DNA of 64,000 nucleotides from NCBI RefSeq assembly GCF_900101455.1, contig NZ_FMZJ01000003.1, positions 186,001 through 250,000 on the forward strand. Reading direction: 5' to 3'. Positions 17,811-25,390 of this stretch are shown here, piece after piece. The DNA comes from Sphingomonas sp. YR710 (GTDB lineage: Bacteria > Pseudomonadota > Alphaproteobacteria > Sphingomonadales > Sphingomonadaceae). The notes under the pieces were generated by a model. The model saw only the letters and a program-made list of their open reading frames with translations. It made no database searches and was not told the origin of the DNA. The translations under genes were made by a program, and so were the position numbers. Each line of letters begins with the position of its first letter. Position 1 is the stretch's first letter.

Positions 17811-18665
17811 TCACAGGCTGGTCTCCGGTGGTGGCACGAACGGCGTGCCCTTGAACCGGCCGAGATTGTTGAAGCGGGTGGCGCATCGCCCCATCGTGCG
17901 ATCGCAACCCGGATAGACGGTGAAGCCGTCGCCCACCACGGGCACCGCCGGCAAAGGCTGGATCAGGGTGAAGGCGCTCGCCGTGTTGGATTTGATCGCC
18001 CGCGCCACGCCGTTGTTCGCGCCGGAGGTGAACACCACCCGCCCCTGCGCATAATCGCCGGCGGCAACGCTCAGCCCACTGCCGAATGCCAGCGCCGTCG
18101 ACGCACCACTCACCGCGCCCGACACAGCGAAGGCCGCCGCCGAAAGCCCGCAGCCGGCGTCATAGACGGCATGCAGGCACCCCGCCTGATACAGGTTCGG
18201 CGGCATGTTGACGTTGAGCAATATCGCCCAGGACGAGACGGTCAGCTTCGCGGTCGATCCCGAAATCTCGCCGATCGCCGTTACCTTGCCGGCAAAGCGC
18301 AGGATCGTGCCGGACAGCGGCGATGCCCAGTCGGTGCCGAAGCCGCGATCGAGCCGCACCACTGCGCCATCCAGCCCGTGCCGCGTGATGAACGGGATCA
18401 AGGGAACGCCGTTGATCAGGTCACCGGCATTGGCGCTGATCCGCACTTCCAGCGTCGCCACTTCGAGCCCGCGCTTCTCGCTCACGGATCCGCGCTCGAT
18501 CGCCGGCCCCAGCGCATAGACATTGCCGTTGGCGCTCAGCGCGACATCGGCGCCCGACCAGCGCACCACCGATCCGCCGCTCAAGGTCAGCGTCCACAGA
18601 TCGGCCATAACGAAGTCCTCGCCCGAATCGAGCAAAGCGGCCAACGGCCCGGGCGCGGCCTTCAT
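17811..18665 (-). CDS. DUF2163 distal tail/hub protein (TIGR02218, RcGTA gp13-like)
   Basis: A 284-residue tail protein. The N-terminus (ALLDSGEDFVMADLWTLTLS) and the middle (LEVATLEVRISA) fit DUF2163. The C-terminus carries the Phage_BR0599 signature: FTVYPGCDRTMGRCATRFNN followed by GRFKGTPFVP. In RcGTA the equivalent protein forms part of the iron-sulphur-containing baseplate hub. The clustered Cys residues (CLHAVYDAGCG and the PGCDRTMGRC pair) are consistent with that. The start overlaps the upstream DUF2460 stop by four bases. Confidence 0.87.
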   Translation of the reverse strand: MKAAPGPLAALLDSGEDFVMADLWTLTLSGGSVVRWSGADVALSANGNVYALGPAIERGSVSEKRGLEVATLEVRISANAGDLINGVPLIPFITRHGLDGAVVRLDRGFGTDWASPLSGTILRFAGKVTAIGEISGSTAKLTVSSWAILLNVNMPPNLYQAGCLHAVYDAGCGLSAAAFAVSGAVSGASTALAFGSGLSVAAGDYAQGRVVFTSGANNGVARAIKSNTASAFTLIQPLPAVPVVGDGFTVYPGCDRTMGRCATRFNNLGRFKGTPFVPPPETSL

Positions 18666-19264
18666 CGTTTCACCGTCATGAATGTCAGGCCGGACAATGA
18701 CCATAGCCGCGCCATCATCTGCGCCGGCGAGAGATCGTCCTGATCGAAGCGGCAGTGGAACAGGAACTGCCCGGTCCAACTCAGCACCGCCGATGCCGCC
18801 GGCGCTGATGTGAAGGTCAGCACGCCATTGTCGTCGATCGACCACGCCGTGGTCAGCGTGCCATTCACATAAATCGAAGGCGTCCCATAAACACCGCGCA
18901 CCGGCTCGGTGAACGACAGCGAAGCCCCCGTCACCGTACGCAGCAGCTGGAAGCTGCGCGTCGCGCCGTCGCCCGTCCCGAACGCCTGCGCCGTCACCAG
19001 ATTGTCGGTGGGATCGAGGAAGCCCCACTCCGCATAGCGCCCGGCATGCGCGTTGAAGAAGGTCGTCAGATCGGTCAGATCGCGCCCGCCGGAGACATCG
19101 CGCAGCACCTCATAACCGATTTTGAACCGCCAGCGCGGATAGGACCAGAGCCTGCGCCGCCGCTCGCGCCCCGACGCGGCCTCGGCGATCGCGGTCAACC
19201 AGACCGGCGCCTTTTCGGCGAAAAAGCCCTGGCCGATGAGGGTGGGAAACAGGTCGAGCGCCAT
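18662..19264 (-). CDS. DUF2460 distal tail protein (TIGR02217, RcGTA gp12-like)
   Basis: A 200-residue tail protein connecting tube and baseplate. The family pattern is clear: W.RRFKIGYEVL-type segment (SYPRWRFKIGYEVLRDVSGG), LTTFFNAHAGRYAEWGFLDP, and FGTGDGATRSFQLLRTV in the C-terminal beta domain. It is the first gene of the distal-tail block and is translationally coupled to DUF2163. Upstream is a divergent region with a LexA-type box and a plus-strand insertion separating it from the tape measure gene. Confidence 0.87.
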   Translation of the reverse strand: MALDLFPTLIGQGFFAEKAPVWLTAIAEAASGRERRRRLWSYPRWRFKIGYEVLRDVSGGRDLTDLTTFFNAHAGRYAEWGFLDPTDNLVTAQAFGTGDGATRSFQLLRTVTGASLSFTEPVRGVYGTPSIYVNGTLTTAWSIDDNGVLTFTSAPAASAVLSWTGQFLFHCRFDQDDLSPAQMMARLWSLSGLTFMTVKR

Positions 19265-19326
19265 AGGGGCCTCCAGAAACGACCAAAGCGGATCAAATTT
19301 GCCGGAAAAATCACGGCGCCCACACT

Positions 19327-19341
19327 GAACAAAACAAGAAC
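19327..19341. promoter_or_regulatory. LexA box (GAAC-N7-GAAC) in divergent region
   Basis: GAACAAAACAAGAAC is an exact match to the alphaproteobacterial SOS box in its complementary form (GTTC-N7-GTTC on the other strand). It lies 62 bp upstream of DUF2460 (minus) and 39 bp upstream of the zinc-ribbon gene (plus). Which promoter it controls cannot be decided, since no strong -35/-10 pair is evident on either strand. Confidence 0.6.
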
Positions 19342-19380
19342 ATATCCATAGCTTCCCTCGTTGAATCGGGGAGCATCACC

Positions 19381-19887
19381 ATGGAAGTGACAGATATTCA
19401 GATTCACGTGGGCGACGTGGGTTTTGCCTATAAGCCCCTCAAGGCACTCGAGGCGAAAGTCGAAGCTGCCACTGTCTTTCAGAAGGCACCGACGATCGAT
19501 GAAGCCAATTCCAAACTCCGAGAAATGGCGTCGAAGATCGGAGCCAACGCGGTTATCAATGTCGCTTATGATACTGGCGTATCGATGACATCCTGGCGAT
19601 CCATGAAGGCGACAGGGATAGCCGTTCTTCGTGAATCCGACGAGATAGTGTGTCCATCATGCGGCGAATCGATCAAGCGGGTCGCCAGGAAATGCCGCTT
19701 TTGCGGCAATACGGATTTGCCCGCCACTGCCGGCGCTGCATCTGAAAAGCCCGCCGCTGCGCCTTCATCTGCAATAGCGCCGCCCGATCTCGAGGTGATC
19801 AAAGCCACCAACAATCCGCAAACCTGGCTTTTCGTGGTATTCGGAATCTTCGCCCTGTCGGTGCTGATCAGCCTCCTGGCGAGCTGA
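19381..19887 (+). CDS. YbjQ-like domain protein with zinc ribbon and membrane anchor
   Basis: A 168-residue protein on the strand opposite to the phage operon. Residues 1-85 resemble the YbjQ/heavy-metal-binding family (pattern ANSKLREMASKIGANAVINV). Residues 88-107 are a zinc ribbon with two CxxC pairs (CPSCGESIKRVARKCRFCG). A Pro/Ala linker is followed by a C-terminal membrane helix (WLFVVFGIFALSVLISLLA). It is a tail-anchored protein with a cytoplasmic sensory or metal-binding head. It starts 39 bp after a LexA-type box and heads a three-gene plus-strand insertion in the tail operon. Function unknown. Confidence 0.75.
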   Translation: MEVTDIQIHVGDVGFAYKPLKALEAKVEAATVFQKAPTIDEANSKLREMASKIGANAVINVAYDTGVSMTSWRSMKATGIAVLRESDEIVCPSCGESIKRVARKCRFCGNTDLPATAGAASEKPAAAPSSAIAPPDLEVIKATNNPQTWLFVVFGIFALSVLISLLAS

Positions 19888-19923
19888 CGGGCTCGGCCGG
19901 AGATGACCAGGAAAGGACACGGC

Positions 19924-20745
19924 ATGTTGCGAACGGCAAGTGCATCGCTGGTTCTGCTCCTGTTGACTCTTGCGGCCCCCGCCGCCGCACGGCCCGATCT
20001 GGCCGTCCGGATCGAAGGCGACCGATTCAGCCCACTCGTCACCTTTCACGGGCCCGAGTTCGGCCATGATTCCTTCCTGGGCACGAACCGCACCTGGCAT
20101 ATCCGCAGCTGGGTCGATCGCCGCACCACTTTGGCCGAGCATCAGCTCTATGTCGCAATCGATTATGTCGATGGCGCGCGCGGCTATTGGCGCGCCGCCA
20201 ATGACGATGCGCAGGACATGGCCGTCACACGATTGGTCTTCGACAAGGGCACCCGCGGCTGCAAGGGACTGTGCGACTATAGCGAGGCGATCGGGATCGA
20301 CCTGCCGGAGGCGCTGCTGGAGGCCAAGGCCACAACCGGATTCCAGATAAAACTCTACGCGCGCAGCGGCGACACGTTGATCCTCGACATCCCGCGCGAT
20401 GAGATCGCCGCCCAGCTCCAGGCGATCGCCGACTATCGCAACGGGCCAACCGTCATTGCACCCGCCATCGTGTCACCCGTAGCGCCCGACTTCGGGATCG
20501 AATTCAAGACAACAAAGCCGATGTGGGGCCTGCCCGGTGGCGCGCTGGTCGGATGGATCAAAAACGGATCGGTCGCGGCCCGATCGGGGCTCCACTGGGC
20601 CGATACAATCATCGAATGGGATGGGCATATCGTCTCTTCAGCGGCAGATCTTCAAGCACAACTTATGACGGAGAAGCCCGGAACGAAAAGCCCCTACAAG
20701 GCGCTCAGAGGCCGTAAAATACATGAACTGGTAGCGGAATTCTGA
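19924..20745 (+). CDS. Exported protein with C-terminal PDZ domain
   Basis: A 273-residue protein with a signal peptide (MLRTASASLVLLLLTLAAPA, cleavage after AAAA/AR). The middle region holds a CKGLC pair in TRGCKGLCDYSEA. Residues about 190-270 form a PDZ-like domain (GGALVGWIKNGSVAARSGLH, then WADTIIEWDGHIVSS). No protease domain accompanies it. ATG 19924 is chosen for its AGGAAAGGA ribosome site. It is the second gene of the plus-strand insertion, 36 bp after the zinc-ribbon gene. Likely a periplasmic adaptor; function unknown. Confidence 0.75.
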   Translation: MLRTASASLVLLLLTLAAPAAARPDLAVRIEGDRFSPLVTFHGPEFGHDSFLGTNRTWHIRSWVDRRTTLAEHQLYVAIDYVDGARGYWRAANDDAQDMAVTRLVFDKGTRGCKGLCDYSEAIGIDLPEALLEAKATTGFQIKLYARSGDTLILDIPRDEIAAQLQAIADYRNGPTVIAPAIVSPVAPDFGIEFKTTKPMWGLPGGALVGWIKNGSVAARSGLHWADTIIEWDGHIVSSAADLQAQLMTEKPGTKSPYKALRGRKIHELVAEF

Positions 20746-20784
20746 CGCAAATATTCAACCTCACTCGGCAAAGGGAGATCATCG

Positions 20785-20979
20785 GTGCGACTTTTACTGG
20801 CTATTTTCGTTCCCTGGCTGCAGTTTTTTACCATCGGTCGCCCGATCGCGGGGCTGGCCTGCCTGCTTCTTCAGCTAACGATCATAGCATGGCCTATTGC
20901 CGCAATCTGGTCAGTTTACGCGCTCAGCCAGTATAAGACGGACAGGAAGATCGAGCAGATGATGGGCCAGCGACGCTGA
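20785..20979 (+). CDS. YqaE/Pmp3-like small membrane protein
   Basis: A 64-residue protein with two hydrophobic helices, starting at GTG 20785 with GGGAGAT upstream. The order LLAIFVPWLQFFTIGRPIAG, then LACLLLQLTIIAWPIAAIWS, resembles the YqaE/Pmp3 (UPF0057) stress-related membrane proteolipids. It is followed by a basic tail (YKTDRKIEQMMGQRR). It is third in the plus-strand insertion. The role is inferred only from the family. Confidence 0.65.
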   Translation: MRLLLAIFVPWLQFFTIGRPIAGLACLLLQLTIIAWPIAAIWSVYALSQYKTDRKIEQMMGQRR

Positions 20980-21297
20980 ACGGCCCGTCGGCGGAATGGG
21001 AACGCTTCACCCTCCGGCCTCGCTCGCAAAACGAGGCGAGGTCGATGAAACAGCGGTGGCATTCGCTCGATCTCCCGTTCGCGTGAGATCGTACGCGCTT
21101 GCTGTCTTTAGAACATCTGAACCACTTTGGCATCGATCGCACTATTCGATACAGAAACCACAGCCTAGAAATGGGCAATATTAGGCCAATGGCAATAGAA
21201 GCAGTAATACCGATATTGAAGAGGGACATGACGACTCCCTCTTGATCAAAGGGCTATGGGGCGATCCCGTTCGATGTCGTTAGGATCGGATTGATGG
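20980..21297. other. Gap; possible short membrane ORF remnant
   Basis: No firm gene. On the minus strand an ATG at 21229 (AGAGGGAG upstream) opens a frame whose first 38 residues are hydrophobic (GITASIAIGLILPISRLWFL). The rest, running to 20924, is Ser/Arg-rich and looks non-coding. It may be a truncated membrane protein left at the insertion site between tape measure and distal tail genes. Confidence 0.3.
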
Positions 21298-23079
21298 TCA
21301 TCTGACGGCGTAGCCGTTTCGATATGCCCGCTCGGCAGCCCGCGCGACCGAGCCGTGGTGCCGCATGAGCACACGATGCACATCCTGCCCGTCCATCGCG
21401 CTGATATTGTAATAATGGTTGTGCGTCGTGCCAGTATCATTTGCCGCGAAGCCGACACCACTCGTGCCATCCTTGGCAAGCATCGATCGCATCGGTGTCG
21501 CCAGGCTGGCCGGTAGCACCATTTCGTCCTTGTGCAGTTCGAACATCGCCCCATCGTAAGGAACCTGCCCCATCCCGCCCTCTGCGGAGAAGATGCTTTT
21601 GCCAAACGCCATCACGCCCGCAAGCGCGGCAGCCGCAACGACGGGCGCGATAAAAGGGCCATATGGCTGAATACCCGCGATAACCTTATAGGCGCGTGAC
21701 GCGGCCACTGCGGCAGAATGGGCGATTTCGGTAAGCGATGTCGTAGCCGAGATGCCGATCGACGTCGCTGCACCGGAAGCCTCGATCGCATTGCGCGAGG
21801 CCGTACCGCTGAGCACTGCGGCGGTCTGCGTCAGTTCGTTGGAGATGAAGGCCGATGCCTTCTTCTCGATCCACTTGGTCGCTTCACCCAATATGGCATT
21901 ACCGATGCTCAGCATCATGCCGCGGAAATTCTGCGTGCCCTTGATCATGCCCGCCAGCGAGGTCGCCCACGCACCGGCGATGGAATCGGCAACGCCCTTC
22001 CACTTGGCCTTTTGCTCATCGAGCGTCGTGTCACCGATCTTACCGATTTGCTTGTACATCGCTTGCGTGCTGGCAATGAAATCGGCACGCATCGCTGGTG
22101 TGATAGGCAGCGGCGTATCCGCAATGCCCTGGAAGGCAGCCGCTTCTTCTACTTTGGGCTCCGGTCCTGGCACGAATTTGGCTGGGACGGGGCTGCCAGT
22201 CCGCTTGGACGGATGCCGACCTCCTGACGGCGGCGCAACTGCGAGTGGCAGCGAAGCGGTTACCTCCCTATTGGCTGCCACTAGCTTCTTATCAGCTTCC
22301 GTCGCCGTTCCAGCCGCAACTGCGTATCGCGCGGCCTCAAGAGCATTCCTCTCAAATGCTTGGGCCGATTCTTGCACACCGGCCGCTAGAGTCAGCGTAC
22401 GCTCCGCTATGCTCTTCAATTGGGCATTAGCTGGATCGGCCGCGGACAGCTGATTGATCGCTTTATAGAGGCCTGTTACGTTTATTTTTCCCGAGGCATA
22501 TTTCGCCAGAAGGTTCTGTATGTTGTATTTTTCCTCTACGGGAAACTTGGGATTCCTGGTGCGATCGACAAGGCTGGCGTGTGAAAGCCATTGCACCATA
22601 TCCTGACGCTTCTGATCATAGTCCTGATGAAGACTCGTTCCCTTTTCCCCAATGTCCCGCTTCGTTGCGAGCAACGCAAGTAATCCGACCTGCTCGCGCA
22701 TTTTTCCGGTGGTGCGATCCAAATACGGGGCCAGCGCTTCCTGGCGCTTCGCCAGTGCCTCACTTCCGTCTCCGGCCGCGAACAGTTTTTCGGCCAGTGC
22801 TGCTGCCAGTGAAATCCCTGCGCCGATGGCAGCACCCCATGGGCCACCCATCATCTCCAGGAAGACGGACGTGCCGCCAGAAATCTTCGAAATTGCCGAG
22901 AATAGGTCCTTCAAATGATCTCCAAAAACCTCAGCGGGCTTGCTCCCTTCAACAATTTTCTTTGTCATATCGCTAACCTGCATCACCAGATCAGCTACGC
23001 TATTTTTGCCATCGTTAAGGCCCGCTACCAGACCGCTGACGTTGGCGCTGACATCAACACCGACTTGCTGATTCCCCAT
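21298..23079 (-). CDS. Phage tail tape measure protein
   Basis: A 593-residue tape measure protein that sets tail length and is ejected during infection. It is rich in Ala and long helices. Hydrophobic segments occur at GGPWGAAIGAGISLAAALAE and near the end at IQPYGPFIAPVVAAAALAGV. There is a central helical tape, and the conserved C-terminal SAEGGMGQVPYDGAMFELHK plus MVLPASLATPMRSML is typical of the ends of phage tape measures. At 593 residues it predicts a tail of roughly 90 nm by the usual 0.15 nm per residue rule (inference). ATG 23079 with GGAGAGGG upstream is preferred to earlier in-frame starts. Confidence 0.85.
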   Translation of the reverse strand: MGNQQVGVDVSANVSGLVAGLNDGKNSVADLVMQVSDMTKKIVEGSKPAEVFGDHLKDLFSAISKISGGTSVFLEMMGGPWGAAIGAGISLAAALAEKLFAAGDGSEALAKRQEALAPYLDRTTGKMREQVGLLALLATKRDIGEKGTSLHQDYDQKRQDMVQWLSHASLVDRTRNPKFPVEEKYNIQNLLAKYASGKINVTGLYKAINQLSAADPANAQLKSIAERTLTLAAGVQESAQAFERNALEAARYAVAAGTATEADKKLVAANREVTASLPLAVAPPSGGRHPSKRTGSPVPAKFVPGPEPKVEEAAAFQGIADTPLPITPAMRADFIASTQAMYKQIGKIGDTTLDEQKAKWKGVADSIAGAWATSLAGMIKGTQNFRGMMLSIGNAILGEATKWIEKKASAFISNELTQTAAVLSGTASRNAIEASGAATSIGISATTSLTEIAHSAAVAASRAYKVIAGIQPYGPFIAPVVAAAALAGVMAFGKSIFSAEGGMGQVPYDGAMFELHKDEMVLPASLATPMRSMLAKDGTSGVGFAANDTGTTHNHYYNISAMDGQDVHRVLMRHHGSVARAAERAYRNGYAVR

Positions 23080-23307
23080 CACCCTCTCCATCGCTCGATC
23101 ATCGCCAACATCATGGGAACGATGCGCCGAAGATCCCCTTCCCGGCTCCGTCAATGCCGGCTTTAGGAACCATCAACCTGGTATAGAACTGATATTACTA
23201 CGTTCAGTCGCACGAGCGTTCGGCGCACGGGATCAAGCCCGTCCGGCTGTGAGGCTGCGCCTATGCTATGCTAGGCTATGCAGCGAACCAATCGCGTCAG
23301 GCCCAGA

Positions 23308-23700
23308 TCAATGCTGGACGGGAATTTGGTTATCCGGATGATCCCGGTGCCATTTCTCCATATATCGCCTCGTATCGCGAAGTTTTGCGGCCGCTGAAAG
23401 CACGGTAGCATCAACGGGCAAACCTGCCCTCATGTCTCGACAAATGCCGAGATCCATTGGTCCATCCTCTGCGCAAGGACAATAATCCATCCAACATTGG
23501 TCGGCACCCTGGCTGGCTGGCTGGGGCAACCCCGGAGCCGCATCTCGAAGGATATCGTCGTCAGTAGCTGGGCCGGCATCTCTGATGATCGCCTCTGCTG
23601 CGGTGAGCGGAGCAGTTGCTCGACGCGGCGCCTTACGCGCGAACGCGCTGCCCGTCTGAACGGCAAGTAACAACACCGCGATAACAACGATCCTCCTCAT
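23308..23700 (-). CDS. Secreted Cys-containing hypothetical protein
   Basis: A 130-residue protein with a signal peptide (MRRIVVIAVLLLAVQTGSAF, cleavage at AFA/RK). The mature part contains four Cys in QCWMDYCPCAEDGPMDLGIC, suggesting disulphides or metal binding. It ends with a basic helix (LRDTRRYMEKWHRDHP). It sits between the assembly chaperone and tape measure genes, a place where phages often carry extra genes. It is not a recognised virion protein. Start chosen at ATG 23700 because the signal peptide begins there. Confidence 0.6.
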   Translation of the reverse strand: MRRIVVIAVLLLAVQTGSAFARKAPRRATAPLTAAEAIIRDAGPATDDDILRDAAPGLPQPASQGADQCWMDYCPCAEDGPMDLGICRDMRAGLPVDATVLSAAAKLRDTRRYMEKWHRDHPDNQIPVQH

Positions 23701-23763
23701 ACGCGCCCCATCCGAAAAGAAATGAGTTAATAGAAAGCACGATATCTGGCCATTTGCCAAGTC

Positions 23764-24153
23764 TTATTCAGCACATGACCATCGCTTTACGACGATCGAC
23801 GACGCCAACCGCGTATCCTGCCCTGCCCCCACGCTCGCCACTGCATATAGTTCGGGAATAGACGGACCAAAGACCATATTATCCCCGCCTCCCGCACCCA
23901 ATGGCGTGTACTCCTCGGCCATCAGATCCACACCGAGCGCCGCTGCGATCGCCACCGCAGCCACGTTGAGCGGCGGCCCGTTCGTCCGCCAATGCTCGCG
24001 CATCGCGGCGACATCGTGGAGATCCCACGCGTCCTCGATCGCACGCTTCGATCCGCCTTCGATGCCGGCGGCGATCAGTTCGCAGACGACGGTGCGGAGG
24101 CTGGCGGCAAGGCTCCCGTCGGCTCCGCCGGCACGGGAGCCTCCGCTTCCCCC
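23764..24153 (-). CDS. Tail assembly chaperone, -1 frame extension
   Basis: About 129 codons open in the -1 frame relative to the upstream chaperone gene, overlapping its 3' end. Clear protein-like sequence runs from SLAASLRTVVCELIAAGIEG through AWDLHDVAAMREHWRTNGPP to GVDLMAEEYTPLGAGGGDN. No start codon with a ribosome site exists near the beginning, so translation probably enters from the upstream gene by a -1 frameshift, as in lambda gpG-T. The product would assist tail tube assembly around the tape measure. Confidence 0.6.
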   Translation of the reverse strand, partial: GGSGGSRAGGADGSLAASLRTVVCELIAAGIEGGSKRAIEDAWDLHDVAAMREHWRTNGPPLNVAAVAIAAALGVDLMAEEYTPLGAGGGDNMVFGPSIPELYAVASVGAGQDTRLASSIVVKRWSCAE

Positions 24154-24446
24154 GCGATCATGCCCGATTCCACCAGCACGGCCATGAAGCCATCCCGCAG
24201 CGCGGGGATATCCGCCAGCCCCACCATCTCCTCGAGCGCCTCCAGGTTCAACGACGGATCGATCCGCGCCAGCCCGACCGCGAGCACGCCCAGGAAATCG
24301 GAGGCCGAGGCCGCCATGCCCTCGACACTGGTCAGCGCGCCCTGCGTAGCGTTGATCCGGTCGATGAACGGCGCCGCCGTCTTGAGCTGCGCGAGCTTGT
24401 AGGGCGCGAGATCGAAGCCGCGCCCGGCTATGATGACCCGCGCCAT
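24075..24446 (-). CDS. Tail assembly chaperone (gpG-like)
   Basis: A 123-residue helical protein (MARVIIAGRGFDLAPYKLAQ, then LKTAAPFIDRI and SDFLGVLAVGLARIDPSLNL). It lies directly after the tail tube gene and before the tape measure region, the invariant position of tail assembly chaperones. It starts at ATG 24446, one base overlapping the tail tube stop. The last 25 codons overlap the -1 frame extension and become Ala/Pro-rich (PVPAEPTGALPPASAPSSAN), as expected for a short gpG-type product next to a longer frameshift product. Confidence 0.7.
   Translation of the reverse strand: MARVIIAGRGFDLAPYKLAQLKTAAPFIDRINATQGALTSVEGMAASASDFLGVLAVGLARIDPSLNLEALEEMVGLADIPALRDGFMAVLVESGMIAGEAEAPVPAEPTGALPPASAPSSAN
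24147..24153 (-). other. Candidate -1 slippery heptamer
   Basis: On the minus strand, G-GGG-GAA in the zero frame (between codons for ALA and GLU) is the best slippery site inside the overlap: five consecutive G allow P-site re-pairing one base back. It is not a canonical X-XXY-YYZ heptamer, since the A-site tRNA would mispair at position 2. The identification is tentative. Confidence 0.35.
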
Positions 24447-25204
24447 TATTCGCCCATCCCCCACTGGAGGACGCGGCCCGCACCGTCGGCGATCGCATCG
24501 AAATCGAATTCGGGGATCAGGAAATCCTCCTGCTTGGTCGAAACCTGCAGCTTGTTGGTGAAGCAGTTGAACAGGCTCAGCGTCAGCCCCTTGCCGCCGA
24601 AGCTGCTGAACAAATCGCAGCGGAACGAAGGTGCATCGCCCATCGTCAGGTTGGTCACGGTCGAGGTCTTCGCGGTCGTCGATGTCGCCGTATATTGGTA
24701 GGAGATATAGACCGTTTTGCCGGTATCCGCGGCAGCGAAGGTATAGACGCCGGCGCTTACCGAATATTGGCCGGTTGTCGGCGCGGATGCCACGCGTGTC
24801 ATCGGCACACCATTGCTGTCGCGCGCGCCCAGATCGACGCTCCATGTGCCCGCATTGGGCACGGTCGGTGTAATCGTGAACGGCGTAGTCGGGATCGCGG
24901 CACCGGTGATGTCGTGCACATCGGCGAGCAGGCTGGTCGTCACCGTCTGGCCGAAGAACAGCGAGTTGAGCGTCGCACCGTTGATCTGCGCGAACTTCGC
25001 CTTGCCGCCGATCTTGCCCTTGCCGCGCCCCATCGCCACCGCGAACTGGCGGGTGCCATGGAGCGGCTTGTTGTCGAACGAGATATCGACCGACACGTCC
25101 TGCAATACGCCGAGCAATACCGGCGTCGGATTGCTGATCGCCGTGCCCGACGCGTCGGTCAGCGGGGTGCCCCACATGGCCCCCGTTCCAAATGTGTACA
25201 TCAT
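24446..25204 (-). CDS. Major tail tube protein
   Basis: A 252-residue tail tube protein. The N-terminal VLLGVLQDVSVDISFDNKPL and GTRQFAVAMGRGKGKIGGKA match tube proteins of alphaproteobacterial siphophages. The C-terminal DFLIPEFDFDAIADGAGRV closes the tube fold. Residues about 100-190 (PTTPFTITPTVPNAGTWSVD to TGKTVYISYQYTATST) look like an inserted Ig-like domain that would project from the tube. The start ATG ATG at 25204 has GGGAGA upstream. Confidence 0.8.
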   Translation of the reverse strand: MMYTFGTGAMWGTPLTDASGTAISNPTPVLLGVLQDVSVDISFDNKPLHGTRQFAVAMGRGKGKIGGKAKFAQINGATLNSLFFGQTVTTSLLADVHDITGAAIPTTPFTITPTVPNAGTWSVDLGARDSNGVPMTRVASAPTTGQYSVSAGVYTFAAADTGKTVYISYQYTATSTTAKTSTVTNLTMGDAPSFRCDLFSSFGGKGLTLSLFNCFTNKLQVSTKQEDFLIPEFDFDAIADGAGRVLQWGMGE

Positions 25205-25276
25205 CTGTCTCCCAGAAGAATGGCCGAAACGGCCGGTAATCGTCAGAAAATAGCGGCGCGACGTCGCGCGCCTCAG

Positions 25277-25371
25277 CCGTCATTCCCGCGAAGACGGGAC
25301 CCCATATGCTCTGAAGCTCCCGACTCTCGCGGTTCGGAGGTTATAGGTTCCCGCCTTCGCGGGAATGACGG
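25277..25371. repeat. Intergenic palindromic repeat, family A copy 2
   Basis: A 95-bp imperfect palindrome beginning CCGTCATTCCCGCGAAGACG and ending CGCGGGAATGACGG. Its middle (CCCATATGCTCT, GGTTATAGGTTCCC) is nearly identical to copy 4 at 33227-33321, so copies 2 and 4 form one subfamily. It fills the gap between tail terminator and tail tube genes. Confidence 0.85.
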
Positions 25372-25390
25372 CTTGGGGTGACATATCGCC

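Noticed and set aside
17188-17907. A 239-residue version of the NlpC/P60 protein starting at 17907
   Set aside because: Its first 100 residues are encoded by the 3' end of DUF2163 in the wrong frame and by the inserted repeat; they do not resemble any NlpC N-terminus.
19566-20142. Minus-strand frames opposite the zinc-ribbon and PDZ genes
   Set aside because: The plus-strand genes show CxxC pairs, signal peptide, PDZ pattern and ribosome sites; the opposite frames show none.
24075-25283. A 402-codon minus-strand frame through the tail tube gene
   Set aside because: Only its last 123 codons (from ATG 24446) are coding; the upstream part is an out-of-frame shadow of the tail tube gene.
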